Positions 53,305 through 62,225 of a stretch of DNA of 64,000 nucleotides are shown here, in pieces. Under the pieces are notes generated by a model. The model saw only the letters and a list, made by a program, of their open reading frames with translations, was not told where the DNA came from and ran no database searches. A program made the position numbers and the translations under genes. This stretch comes from an uncultured bacterium (GTDB lineage: Bacteria; Bacillota; Clostridia; Lachnospirales; Lachnospiraceae): NCBI GenBank assembly GCA_905215405.1, contig CAJMQE010000006.1:1-64000 (forward strand), in the 5' to 3' direction. Each line of letters starts with the position of its first letter. The first letter of the stretch is position 1.

Positions 53305-54675
53305 ATGGAAATCTACATAATATTATTTACCGTATTTATGTGTCTTCGCCGTGTCGTTCCATTTTGTCTGTTCATCAACAGACTAACCGGTAATGAGACC
53401 ACGATCGGGCCCGTAACTTCTGGACTTTTTGCTGTTTTTATCGCAATCGGTGTGATCTTTTTATTACATGATCTGTTTACCAACAGAAATTGTCTGAAGA
53501 CCGGACATAACAAGGTATTGCTTGCATTTCTTGCAGTACTGGTTCTGTCCTGCATCGTCAACATTCACTATGGCTTTCTTGGCAATGTTGCGTCTGTCAT
53601 AAATGCGTGTGTTGAATACCTGCTGTTCTATACGTTATATATCCGTTTTGGTAAAGAACATTTCTTAAAATTCTTTAAGAAACTTTTTCAGGTTCTGATC
53701 CCAATCTGGTTCGTATGTGTGGTAATTTCGATTGTTCAGTTCATAACCTTACAGGATTATGAATACATTCTGGAAGGTGTCAGAAGATGTCAAGGCTTTT
53801 CTAGCCAGAGACTTTTCGGTGTCTTCATCGATCCTAATTACGCAGCAGTCACATCACTGGTATTGATTCTTGGTGCATTCTATTGCTACCGCACTTCAGG
53901 TAAGTTTGCAAGAATCTTCTATATTATCAGTGCTGTTGCAAATTACATTTATGCAATTCTGAGTCTTTCAAGAACTGGTGATATCTGCCTGTATGTAGCA
54001 ACTTTCCTCCTTGGTTTTTACCTGGGAAGAAATCGTTTCAAAAAATTCGTATTTTCTTTTGCAATTGGATTGGCCAGTGTCATAATGGTCTTCCTTGTAT
54101 CAGAAATCACAACAACAGGCCTTAAATTATTACCAAAAGCTTATGAAAGTGTGTTCCACATTGAAAAAGAAGATCCTGAAGAGGATGTTATCACACTTGA
54201 TCGTCAGGACGTTGAATCAGATAATATATCTAATAACAGAATTTCAATCTGGTCCTGTTATCTGAATGCATTGAAAAAACATATGGTACTTGGTCTTTCC
54301 CCTGAAAATGCTTTAAAGCATGTGAAAGCTGAAATGCCTGATTCCTATGTTTCACAGACTAATTATGTTGTACATAATGGATACTTAAAAGTTCTTGTTT
54401 CAACTGGTGTTATTGGAGCTGCCATCATGCTCTTCTTCCTTGCTCTCAGTGCAAAGGATATCGCATCCAGAGTAATGGCTACAAAAGAACTAGAACATGA
54501 ATACATTGCATTGCTCATCATTTTAATCATACTCGCGATCTTCGGATTTTTCTTTAACGAATTATTCCTGATTCAGAATATGACAACAATTCTGGTATGG
54601 CCAATACTTGGTTATCTGACAGCCTCCCGTAAGGATGCAAAAATAGATAACGAGCAACAAGATGTAATCGCCTAA
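53305..54675 (+). CDS. O-antigen ligase / polymerase-like membrane protein
   Basis: A 456-residue multi-pass protein with ten to twelve hydrophobic segments and a long extracytoplasmic loop near residues 275-355. The loop contains NNRISIWSCYLNALKKHMVLGLSPEN and NYVVHNGYLKVLVSTG, the pattern and conserved histidine of the Wzy/WaaL (O-antigen ligase) superfamily. In Gram-positives these proteins ligate or polymerise surface polysaccharide or teichoic-type glycans. No other polysaccharide gene is adjacent, so the partner pathway is unknown. AAAGGATAT precedes the ATG. Confidence 0.82.
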   Translation: MEIYIILFTVFMCLRRVVPFCLFINRLTGNETTIGPVTSGLFAVFIAIGVIFLLHDLFTNRNCLKTGHNKVLLAFLAVLVLSCIVNIHYGFLGNVASVINACVEYLLFYTLYIRFGKEHFLKFFKKLFQVLIPIWFVCVVISIVQFITLQDYEYILEGVRRCQGFSSQRLFGVFIDPNYAAVTSLVLILGAFYCYRTSGKFARIFYIISAVANYIYAILSLSRTGDICLYVATFLLGFYLGRNRFKKFVFSFAIGLASVIMVFLVSEITTTGLKLLPKAYESVFHIEKEDPEEDVITLDRQDVESDNISNNRISIWSCYLNALKKHMVLGLSPENALKHVKAEMPDSYVSQTNYVVHNGYLKVLVSTGVIGAAIMLFFLALSAKDIASRVMATKELEHEYIALLIILIILAIFGFFFNELFLIQNMTTILVWPILGYLTASRKDAKIDNEQQDVIA

Positions 54676-54714
54676 TGAAAATGTTTTTATAGCATTACAT
54701 ATAGAACGATAGAT

Positions 54715-54758
54715 AAAAAGAAAGACATGCACAGTTATTTGTGTATGTCTTTCTTTTT
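54715..54758 (+). terminator. Terminator of the O-antigen-ligase-like gene
   Basis: Arms of 19 bases (54715-54733 and 54740-54758) pair with one G-U around GTTATT; T-rich end. Strong. Confidence 0.92.
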
Positions 54759-54782
54759 GTTCTCTCATCAGTAGCACGCCCA

Positions 54783-55130
54783 TCTGTTGTAATGATTGTT
54801 TATTATATTTACTATTACTTTGTTGATCTGTTCTTCTGTTATTCTGTTTTGCTGTTCTTCTATTTTTTATTTTGCTTTTTTCTGTCTTTCAAACGTACTA
54901 TAATCTCTGTTGTTCTGCGCTCTACTGCTCAATTTTTCTGTTATTCTGTCGTTCTATTGTTCTACTCTGCCCTATTTTTCTGTTATTCTGTCGTTCTTAT
55001 TGTTCTACAGTTCTATATCGTTCCACTGTTCTATCGATTTGCAATACTGACACTATATTTGATGCTTTCTCTTGCCAATGGCGTTGGAGGCAACAACTCC
55101 ATTTTATAAAATTTTCAAAATCATGTTGCA
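54783..55130. repeat. T-rich low-complexity region with 42-bp tandem duplication
   Basis: About 350 bases strongly biased to T and C on the plus strand. A 34-base segment at 54932-54965 (beginning ATTTTTCTGTTATTCTG) recurs at 54974-55008 with one added T, a 42-base period; shorter GTTCTA and TTCTGTT motifs recur around it. No gene with a ribosome binding site is seen. Confidence 0.75.
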
Positions 55131-55133
55131 CAT

Positions 55134-55180
55134 AACAAAAAAAAGACTGGCAGATTGCTTATATGCTTTAACTGTCAGTC
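55134..55180 (-). terminator. Terminator of the pst cluster
   Basis: GACTGACAG pairs with CTGCCAGTC on the minus strand, followed by a run of eight T; 60 bases beyond the pstA stop. It shows that transcription ends after pstA, with no pstB beyond. Confidence 0.9.
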
Positions 55181-55240
55181 CTATGTTTTATTTTACTCTG
55201 AAATTAATTTAATCCTAAATCATTTCATTTTTCGCATTTC

Positions 55241-56116
55241 CTATTTTGCACTTGCGGATCTCTTCTTATTGATCCTGTTACTTAGTACATTAGCGAGAAT
55301 ACTAAAGGAAAGAACAAGAATCAATAACACTGCTGATGACAGATTTGCGAGTGCCTGATTCTGTCCATTGACCTGCAGGTCCCAAATCTGCAATGACAGT
55401 GTTTCTGCCGGACGAAATGGATTAAGTGGGCAGGTGATTGAGGACAGATCCCAGTTGGACCAGCTGATATTCGTTCCTGAGCCGGTTGTATATAACAGAA
55501 CTGCTGCTTCACCAAATCCACGTCCTGCTGCAAGTATAATACCTGTCATGATTCTTGGCAGACATGCTGGCAGAAGTACATGACAGATTGCCTGCCAACG
55601 TGTTGAGCCAAGTCCAAGACTTGCATGATAATAGCCTTCCGGAAGTCCACGTATTGCATCTTCAGTCGTTGTCGTGATCAGTGGCAGGGTCAAAATGGAT
55701 ACAGAGAGAGCACCAGCCATTAAACTCTTATCCATCCCCATAATTACCAGATAGACCAGATATCCAAACAGACCAACAACAATTGATGGAAGTGATGAAA
55801 GGGTCTCTATACAGATTCTGATAAATTTTGTCATTTTTCCACCCTTGGCATATTTAGCAAGATAAATCCCCGCAAATGTGCCGATTGGAACTGTAATCAA
55901 CAGTGACAGAAATACAAGATAAATCGTATTAAAAAGCTGATTTCCAATACTGCCTTTTCGAGCAAATCTGAACATTGAAGCATCTGCACCTGCGATTCCT
56001 TTGATAATTACATAACCTGCAAAAGAGACCAGTAATGCAAAGAAAAATACTGCAATACAACAGAATACTACTGTCATAATTTTATCCATACGTCTCGTTC
56101 TATTATATCTATTCAT
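55241..56116 (-). CDS. pstA: Phosphate ABC transporter permease PstA
   Basis: A 291-residue membrane protein with six helices, one of the two channel subunits of the high-affinity phosphate importer. The permease motif that docks the ATPase is visible as EDAIRGLPEGYYHASLGLGSTRW, and GFGEAAVLLYTTG follows. The start overlaps the pstC end by 8 bases. Last gene before the terminator; the ATPase gene pstB, which usually follows, is absent. Confidence 0.94.
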   Translation of the reverse strand: MNRYNRTRRMDKIMTVVFCCIAVFFFALLVSFAGYVIIKGIAGADASMFRFARKGSIGNQLFNTIYLVFLSLLITVPIGTFAGIYLAKYAKGGKMTKFIRICIETLSSLPSIVVGLFGYLVYLVIMGMDKSLMAGALSVSILTLPLITTTTEDAIRGLPEGYYHASLGLGSTRWQAICHVLLPACLPRIMTGIILAAGRGFGEAAVLLYTTGSGTNISWSNWDLSSITCPLNPFRPAETLSLQIWDLQVNGQNQALANLSSAVLLILVLSFSILANVLSNRINKKRSASAK

Positions 56117-57068
56117 TTTTGCTACCTCCTGTCACTAAAGAGCGAATCTTCTGTAATCTTCCCTCTCCCTGTGTTTCTTTCTTTTCCCTTGAGAAATAGT
56201 GAATGATAAATATGAATAGCAGCGAAATCAGGAATAACAACAACGCCAGCGTCCATAAAGCTGTCTTTGTCTCTCCACCTTCCATTGCATTTCCCATCTG
56301 TGCTGTGATTTCAGTAGTCAATGACTTTGTCGTTGAGAAGATACTGGTTGGTATCGCTGTTGTCTGTCCAATGACCATTGCAACCGCCAATGCCTCGCCA
56401 AATGCACGTGCAAGGCCGAGAATGATCGCAGAAAAAATATTTGCTTTTGCTGCAGGTAATACTACTTTATAAATAGTCTGCCAGCGGGAGGACCCTAAGC
56501 CATATGCTCCAATTCTGTACTCATCTGGCACTGAATGAATTGCATCAGCTGCCACACTGGTTATAGTTGGAAAGATCATAAGTGATAAAACAAGTCCGGC
56601 AGCCAGTACAGAATTTCCCACCTGTCTGTGGAAAATAGTTCTGATTGCAGGTACTAGTACAGTAAGACCGACCCAGCCATATACAACAGATGGAATACCT
56701 GCAAAGATCTGCACGATTGGACGATAGAAACGTTCGCCGAATTTTGGTGAAATTTCTGTCATAAAAATTGCGGATCCAAGTGCAAATGGTGTTGCTATAA
56801 TAAGTGCAAGACCACAGGTACTTAAAGAACCAACAATAAAGATCAGCGTACCAACACTACCGCCACCTTCTGCATTATCTACAGGTGCCCATTTTGTTGA
56901 ACCAAGAAATTCACCGATCGTATGTCCAAATGTTGTAAATGTACCTGATCCTTTATATACAAGGAATCCGCCAATTACAAGGGTGAGGACAATTACAAAA
57001 AGTCCACAGGCGGTAACGATTCCCTGCCAAAAATATTCCTTTAAAAACATATTTTTTTTATTGCTCAT
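56109..57068 (-). CDS. pstC: Phosphate ABC transporter permease PstC
   Basis: A 319-residue membrane protein with six helices, partner of PstA. Recognised by GIPSVVYGWVGLTVLVP, the ATPase-docking loop AADAIHSVPDEYRIGAYGLGSSRW, and ARAFGEALAVAMVIGQ. It follows pstS after about 140 bases carrying a GC-rich hairpin, which probably lowers permease expression relative to the binding protein. Overlaps pstA by 8 bases. Confidence 0.95.
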   Translation of the reverse strand: MSNKKNMFLKEYFWQGIVTACGLFVIVLTLVIGGFLVYKGSGTFTTFGHTIGEFLGSTKWAPVDNAEGGGSVGTLIFIVGSLSTCGLALIIATPFALGSAIFMTEISPKFGERFYRPIVQIFAGIPSVVYGWVGLTVLVPAIRTIFHRQVGNSVLAAGLVLSLMIFPTITSVAADAIHSVPDEYRIGAYGLGSSRWQTIYKVVLPAAKANIFSAIILGLARAFGEALAVAMVIGQTTAIPTSIFSTTKSLTTEITAQMGNAMEGGETKTALWTLALLLFLISLLFIFIIHYFSREKKETQGEGRLQKIRSLVTGGSKNE

Positions 57069-57104
57069 ATAGTTCTCCCAACTGATAAAGAATTTATACT
57101 TTTA

Positions 57105-57130
57105 GGCGGGCCATTTATTGAATGCCCGCC
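57105..57130 (-). terminator. Attenuating hairpin between pstS and pstC
   Basis: GGCGGGCATT and AATGGCCCGCC form a stem with one bulge; it lacks a T run. Likely a 3' stabiliser or partial terminator that allows more PstS than PstC/A. Confidence 0.6.
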
Positions 57131-57209
57131 CTTCTGATTAACTCTATTGTCTTTTCTTTTCGTTCGTGATCAGACTTTTGATTTCATACACTCCTGTACG
57201 GAGCCTGGA

Positions 57210-58115
57210 TTAGTGTTCCTTTACCTGCATTTTTGATGATACACCATATCCAAGTGATTCCATCTTTGTACCGTATTCATCAGATGTGATATAGTTAAGG
57301 AATTTATCTGCTGCACCAGTTGCTGTACCCTTTGTATACATATGTTCATATGTCCATACTTTGTATGATCCGTTATATGTATTTTCTAATGTTGGAGCGA
57401 CACCATCGATTGATACTGTATCAACCCCTGGGTTATTTAATAAGTATGATAAAGCTACATATCCGATTGCACCTTTTGTAGATTTTACATTCTGAAGAAG
57501 GACACCAGAATCATCTGTTTCCATTGATTTGTTAGATGCTTCAGCAGCACCATCCAGTGCATATTTCTTAAATGTTGCTCTTGTACCTGATGACTCAGGA
57601 CGTGTAATTAATACGATTGCTTCATCTGCACCACCAACTTCTTTCCAGTTCGTGATAACACCTGTGAAGATATCGATTAACTGCTGCTTAGTGAGGTCTT
57701 TCACTCCGCCTGCTGTTACATCTGGATTTACGATTGGAGCCATTGTTACTACACATACTTTATGATCTACGAGTTCGCTTGCTTTTGTTGCATCCAGTTT
57801 TTCTGATGCTTCTACATCTGAGTTACCGATCTGTACTGTTCCCTCTGATACCTGCTTTAAACCTTCACCTGAACCACCAGCATCAATTGTGATTGATACA
57901 TCAGGATATTTTTCATTAAATACATCAGCTGCGTCGTCGACTAATGGTTTCAATGCTGAAGAACCAGCTGCTGTAATACTTCCTGTCACTTTCTCTTCTG
58001 TTGCTGTTGTTGTACTTCCTGTACTTGTGCTTTTACTTCCACATCCTACTAAAGCACCTGTCATACACATTACACTCATCGCAAGAGCTGCATATCTTCT
58101 TACATTCTTTTTCAT
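57210..58115 (-). CDS. pstS: Phosphate-binding lipoprotein PstS
   Basis: A 301-residue substrate-binding protein. The N-terminus is a lipoprotein signal with lipobox LVGC (Cys25), followed by a Ser/Thr linker. The mature part shows the phosphate-binding loops ITAAGSSALKPL, AGGSGEGLKQVSEG and RPESSGTRATF. It captures inorganic phosphate outside the membrane and passes it to PstC/PstA. GAGGAAG stands before the ATG, and a PHO-box array lies about 145-205 bases upstream, so induction by phosphate starvation via PhoP/PhoR is inferred. Confidence 0.95.
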   Translation of the reverse strand: MKKNVRRYAALAMSVMCMTGALVGCGSKSTSTGSTTTATEEKVTGSITAAGSSALKPLVDDAADVFNEKYPDVSITIDAGGSGEGLKQVSEGTVQIGNSDVEASEKLDATKASELVDHKVCVVTMAPIVNPDVTAGGVKDLTKQQLIDIFTGVITNWKEVGGADEAIVLITRPESSGTRATFKKYALDGAAEASNKSMETDDSGVLLQNVKSTKGAIGYVALSYLLNNPGVDTVSIDGVAPTLENTYNGSYKVWTYEHMYTKGTATGAADKFLNYITSDEYGTKMESLGYGVSSKMQVKEH

Positions 58116-58261
58116 ATTCGGCTTCCTCTTCTTTCTTTCTTCATATTATAACGATTGGCTCGTTATTTTTATTTTTGTATCAGTAAGTTTGTTTTCTTTG
58201 TCTTGCTTACTGATCTGTACTTATCATAGCCGAACCTATGTAAAATCAACTATCTGCTCTA

Positions 58262-58319
58262 TCTCAAAATCATGTAAACTATTTGTCAATTTGTGAGCCC
58301 TATGTAAATTCAATGTAAA
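58262..58319 (-). promoter_or_regulatory. PHO-box array upstream of pstS
   Basis: Six TTNACA-like hexamers on the minus strand in two groups of three at 11-base steps: TTTACA 58319-58314, TTTACA 58308-58303, CTCACA 58297-58292; then TTGACA 58289-58284, TTTACA 58278-58273, TTGAGA 58267-58262. This fits the Bacillus PhoP-box rule of TT(A/T/C)ACA separated by 5 bases. One more TTTACA is at 58244-58239. Confidence 0.8.
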
Positions 58320-58360
58320 ATCAGCTGGGAAAAGACTGGCAGACACTGCATTTTCTCCAC

Positions 58361-58402
58361 AAAAAAAGATCCTCCAGAGAAGCATTTTCTCTGAAAGATC
58401 TT
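58361..58402 (-). terminator. uppP terminator
   Basis: AGATCTTTCAGAGA pairs imperfectly with TCTCTGGAGGATCT on the minus strand, followed by seven T. Confidence 0.85.
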
Positions 58403-58439
58403 CAATCATTTTTCAATTAATTCGTGAATCCAGTCCATG

Positions 58440-59261
58440 TTATCCCAGGAACATAAAGTACCCTGCGACAAGCAGGCCAAGTACGATTCTATACCAGCCA
58501 AATGCCTTAAAATCATGGCCTTTAATATATCCCAGTAAGAACTTAATTGCAAGGATGGAAACTACAAATGCAACGACCATACCAACAACTAAAATCAACG
58601 CTTCCTGTCCTGTAAAATTGAATCCAAACTTTAAAAGCTTTAATCCACTAGCTCCAAGCATAACTGGAACAGAAAGGAAAAATGAGAATTCTGCGGCACT
58701 TGTTCTTGACATTCCGATCATGATTGCTCCAAGAATCGTCGCTCCAGATCTGGAGGTACCTGGAATCAGTGCAAGCAGCTGAAAACCACCTACCCAGAAT
58801 GCTGTTTTGTAACTCATTTCAGCAAGTGAAGTCACTTCTGGCTTTTTGTTCTTATTTTTATTTTCAATTACAATGAACAGAATACCATATACGATCAGTG
58901 TAATGGTAACTGTCTGATAATTATAAAATATTTCATCGATCTTATCGTTGAACAAAACGCCTATAATTCCAGCTGGAACGCATCCTACAAGAATCTTGCT
59001 CCAAAGCGTCATCTTCTGCGCCACTGTTCCTTCTTTGTTCGAACGAAATGGCCATAACTTGTTCCAGTAAAGAACCACAACGGCCAAAATTGCACCAAGC
59101 TGAATAACAACGAGGAACATTTCCTTAAACTCTGTGCTGCAGTTCAGTTTCAAAAATTCATCTACAAGGATCATATGCCCTGTACTACTGATTGGCAGCC
59201 ATTCTGTGATACCTTCTACGATACCAATAATTACTGTTTTTAATAACTCAATAAAATCCAT
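58440..59261 (-). CDS. uppP: Undecaprenyl-diphosphate phosphatase
   Basis: A 273-residue membrane enzyme (BacA family) recycling undecaprenyl pyrophosphate to the monophosphate carrier used for cell-wall synthesis; its level affects bacitracin tolerance. Both active-site motifs are present: the glutamate-rich [17 protein letters not shown] (13-29, with Glu16 and Glu20) and [10 protein letters not shown] (167-176). Eight hydrophobic segments. AGAGGTAG precedes the ATG. Its leader has a CAAAACAG/CTGTTTTG hairpin (59316-59345) of unknown use. Confidence 0.96.
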   Translation of the reverse strand: MDFIELLKTVIIGIVEGITEWLPISSTGHMILVDEFLKLNCSTEFKEMFLVVIQLGAILAVVVLYWNKLWPFRSNKEGTVAQKMTLWSKILVGCVPAGIIGVLFNDKIDEIFYNYQTVTITLIVYGILFIVIENKNKNKKPEVTSLAEMSYKTAFWVGGFQLLALIPGTSRSGATILGAIMIGMSRTSAAEFSFFLSVPVMLGASGLKLLKFGFNFTGQEALILVVGMVVAFVVSILAIKFLLGYIKGHDFKAFGWYRIVLGLLVAGYFMFLG

Positions 59262-59455
59262 TTTCTACCTCTTAATCTGAAAAAGTGCCAAAAGTCATCT
59301 TTTTCTCTTTTGTTTCAAAACAGATGAACCTTACAAGCTGTTTTGGGGAAATTATGGTTGACAGAATTTACTTATCTCTGCCCCTGACTCCTGACACTTA
59401 TCATATCTCTTATTTATAAATACTATTAAAAATCTCTATAAAATATAAGTAACAT

Positions 59456-60424
59456 TTAATTCCTGATTACCGATTTTCTCAGATCTTTTAAACGGATCTG
59501 TGCAATCAGCACAGCCGCCAGCACAAGTACACAGCCTGCACTTTCCCGTGCACTCATGCGCTGTCCTAACACGACCCAGCCGGATATCGTTGCAAATACG
59601 GACTCTAGACTCATTAGAAGCGTTGCCACTGCCGGATTCATATCCTTTTGTGCAACGATCTGCAAAGTAAATGCCACGCCAGAAGAAAGTACTCCGGCAT
59701 AGAACAGCGGCAGCCATGCCTGTAGAAGATCTGTGATATGTGGATGTTCAAAAAGAAGCATTCCTGCACCTGCTATCAACGCACAAACAGCGAATTGAAG
59801 ACATGACAGCAAAATACTATCCACTTTAACAGAAAAATAATCAATGACCAGAATATGAATGGAAAAACTGACTGCACAAAGAAGAACAAGGGTATCGCCT
59901 TTTCCAATGGTCAAATTTTCCTGCATACAGATAAAATACATTCCAACAGTAGCAAGTGCTGCACAGCACCAGATTTTTATACCAATCTTTCTTTTTAGAA
60001 ATACACCAAGGAGCGGAACCCCAAGAATGTACAAAGTTGTTATAAAACCAGCTTTTCCCACTGTCGTATGCATAATACCGATCTGTTGAAATATGCTACC
60101 ACAAAACAATGCAACTCCTGCACATATTCCCCCAGCCAGCGTGGTCATGAACTGACTGGAAACATTTCCAGCCTGCTCAGTCGTACCATTTTCTGCCTGC
60201 GAGTCAGCTTTCTCTCTTTTTCTATCATTTTTTCCCGTAATTTTACGAATCAGGATCAGTGGGACCAGTGCCACACATCCAAGTACCGACCGTGTCGCAA
60301 GAAATGTAAATGGTCCGATATAATCCATTCCCACATCCTGTGCCACAAATGTGGATCCCCAGATAAATGCAGCTATTGCAAGTAAAATAGCATTTCTGGT
60401 CTTTTGTCCTTTTCCTGTTTTCAT
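59456..60424 (-). CDS. DMT superfamily transporter, EamA type
   Basis: A 322-residue membrane protein with ten hydrophobic segments in two EamA repeats. The first opens with AIAAFIWGSTFVAQ and the second contains a PLFYAGVLSSGVAFTLQ segment, both typical. A hydrophilic loop of about 25 residues (near 70-90) separates helices in the first half. EamA proteins export metabolites such as amino acids or carry small organic solutes; the substrate cannot be read from sequence. It follows tyrS by 26 bases in the same direction, so it probably shares the T-box-controlled transcript. Confidence 0.88.
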   Translation of the reverse strand: MKTGKGQKTRNAILLAIAAFIWGSTFVAQDVGMDYIGPFTFLATRSVLGCVALVPLILIRKITGKNDRKREKADSQAENGTTEQAGNVSSQFMTTLAGGICAGVALFCGSIFQQIGIMHTTVGKAGFITTLYILGVPLLGVFLKRKIGIKIWCCAALATVGMYFICMQENLTIGKGDTLVLLCAVSFSIHILVIDYFSVKVDSILLSCLQFAVCALIAGAGMLLFEHPHITDLLQAWLPLFYAGVLSSGVAFTLQIVAQKDMNPAVATLLMSLESVFATISGWVVLGQRMSARESAGCVLVLAAVLIAQIRLKDLRKSVIRN

Positions 60425-60450
60425 TCTTCTGTCCTTTGATCACTCAGTCA

Positions 60451-61674
60451 TTATAAAGTAACTTTTCTAAAGTTCTTTTTACCACGTTTTACAACGACAC
60501 CGTCATTTTCAAATTTTGTTTTTTCAAAAGTTGCAGAAATTTCGGCTACTTTTTCTCCATCAACGCTTACACCTCCCTGTTCAACAGCTCTTCTTGCCTC
60601 TGAACGGGATGTTGTAAGACCTGATTTATGAACCAATGTTACTACATCGATCACACCATCTTTAAAACAATCATCTGTCAGCTGTGCCTTTGGCATATTT
60701 GCTGCATCACCGCCGCCTGCGAATAAAGATTTTGCAGTTTCCTGTGCTTTCTGTGCTTCTTCTTCCCCGTGAACCATCTTTGTCAGTTCAAATGCAAGGA
60801 TTTCTTTTGCCTTGTTCAACTGTGAACCTTCCCAGCTGTCCATTTTTTCGATTTCTTCTAAAGGTAAAAATGTGAGCATTCTGATACATTTCAGAACATC
60901 TGCATCAGCTACATTTCTCCAGTACTGGTAGAATTCGTATGGAGTTGTCTTCTTTGGATCGAGCCATACAGCGCCTGAAACTGTTTTCCCCATTTTCTTT
61001 CCTTCAGAATTAAGAAGCAGTTTGATTGTCATTGCATATGCATCTTTTCCAAGTTTTCTTCTGATGAGTTCTGTACCATAAAGCATATTACTCCACTGAT
61101 CATCTCCACCGAACTGCATATTACAGCCATATCTTTCAAATAACTGTAAGAAATCATAGCTCTGCATGATCATGTAGTTGAATTCAAGGAAGCTGAGTCC
61201 TCTTTCCATTCTCTGTTTGTAACATTCTGCTGTCAGCATTCTGTTAACTGAGAAATATGGACCAACATCTCTTAACAGTTCAATGTAATTCAGGTTTCTG
61301 ATCCAGTCTGCATTATTTACCATGATTGCTCTGTCATTTGAGAAATCGATAAATTTACTGATCTGTTCTTTAAAGCAGTCACAGTTGTGATTGATTTCAT
61401 CTACTGTCAGCATTTTTCTCATATCTGATTTTCCTGAAGGATCACCGATCATACCAGTACCGCCACCAACTAAAACGATTGGTTTGTTACCAGCCATCTG
61501 TAATCTCTTCATCAGGCAAAGTGCCATAAAGTGACCAACATGAAGACTATCTGCTGTTGGATCAAATCCAATATAAAATACTGCCTTTCCGTTATTGACC
61601 AGTTCCTTGATCTCTGGTTCATCTGTTACCTGTGCAATCAGGCCTCTTGCTACTAATTCGTCATAAATCTGCAT
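60451..61674 (-). CDS. tyrS: Tyrosyl-tRNA synthetase
   Basis: A 407-residue class I synthetase charging tRNA-Tyr. The HIGH motif is HVGH (45-48), the KMSKS motif is KMGKT, and the tyrosine pocket shows in the YNYMIMQSYDFLQL-like segment and GGDDQWSN. A C-terminal S4 RNA-binding domain ends the protein (SRSEARRAVEQGGVSVDG). GAGGAAAAAAC stands before the ATG. Expression is under a tyrosine-specific T-box leader, so it rises when uncharged tRNA-Tyr accumulates. Confidence 0.98.
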   Translation of the reverse strand: MQIYDELVARGLIAQVTDEPEIKELVNNGKAVFYIGFDPTADSLHVGHFMALCLMKRLQMAGNKPIVLVGGGTGMIGDPSGKSDMRKMLTVDEINHNCDCFKEQISKFIDFSNDRAIMVNNADWIRNLNYIELLRDVGPYFSVNRMLTAECYKQRMERGLSFLEFNYMIMQSYDFLQLFERYGCNMQFGGDDQWSNMLYGTELIRRKLGKDAYAMTIKLLLNSEGKKMGKTVSGAVWLDPKKTTPYEFYQYWRNVADADVLKCIRMLTFLPLEEIEKMDSWEGSQLNKAKEILAFELTKMVHGEEEAQKAQETAKSLFAGGGDAANMPKAQLTDDCFKDGVIDVVTLVHKSGLTTSRSEARRAVEQGGVSVDGEKVAEISATFEKTKFENDGVVVKRGKKNFRKVTL

Positions 61675-61840
61675 GTTTTTTTCCTCAGCATTTCTTAAAA
61701 GATCTGCTGCATCTTACTGATGCCTTTCCTAAATCATTTTGTATTAAATTCTGGAAATATTAAAATGCTTCTGCGCAATTGTATACCGCAGTGCGATTTT
61801 TGTGGAGCCGTGTCATTTGCAGATAAATGTTCCTGCAAAT

Positions 61841-62158
61841 TAAAAAATCCCATCCTTAAAGCAAACGCCTTAAGGACGGGAATCATTCCGTGTTACCACC
61901 TTAATTCATAAACAGCTCACGCTATTTACCTCTTCAAGTACATAAGTATTCTAATACTTTATATACTTTAGCACTATAACGTGTGCAGGGAATCCGTCGC
62001 AGCCTACTATCAGAATCCTGATGATTCCAAATTCAGTGCGATGCTCAAAGATGTATTCATGATAAACATGTTCATTGCGCCTCTCATCAACCGGCAACTT
62101 TCTGTAATTCCTGTTCGTCATTACTTCTTCTTATCACAGCATTTTAAATATTTAACTA
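61841..62158 (-). promoter_or_regulatory. T-box leader of tyrS
   Basis: About 320 bases of leader. The T-box sequence AAGGTGGTAACACG is at 61902-61889 (minus strand). Stem I shows a GATGAGAGGCGC distal-loop segment and, on its 3' side, GAATACATC with UAC (62055-62053) as the likely tyrosine specifier codon. The terminator arms CCCGTCCTTAA and TTAAGGATGGG with a T run lie at 61880-61841; binding of uncharged tRNA-Tyr would favour the antiterminator. Confidence 0.92.
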
Positions 62159-62164
62159 AGATGA

Positions 62165-62193
62165 ATTATAGTAGATGAAAAGTTATCTGTCAA
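62165..62193 (-). promoter_or_regulatory. tyrS promoter
   Basis: Minus-strand TTGACA (62193-62188), 17-base spacer, TATAAT (62170-62165): full consensus, as expected for a gene controlled by attenuation. Confidence 0.92.
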
Positions 62194-62225
62194 CTTCTTA
62201 TTTTATTTTTTCTTCTTTCCTTCCC

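Noticed and set aside
55141..58343. 14-base direct repeat AAAAGACTGGCAGA at 55141 and 58330, flanking the pst cluster
   Set aside because: Considered as an insertion or deletion scar. In 64 kb several chance 14-base matches are expected, and both copies lie in or near terminator-type sequence, so it is not evidence of mobility.
59316..59345. CAAAACAG/CTGTTTTG hairpin between EamA gene and uppP as a terminator or riboswitch
   Set aside because: No T run follows on the minus strand and no known riboswitch core is seen; noted only as a leader hairpin of uppP.
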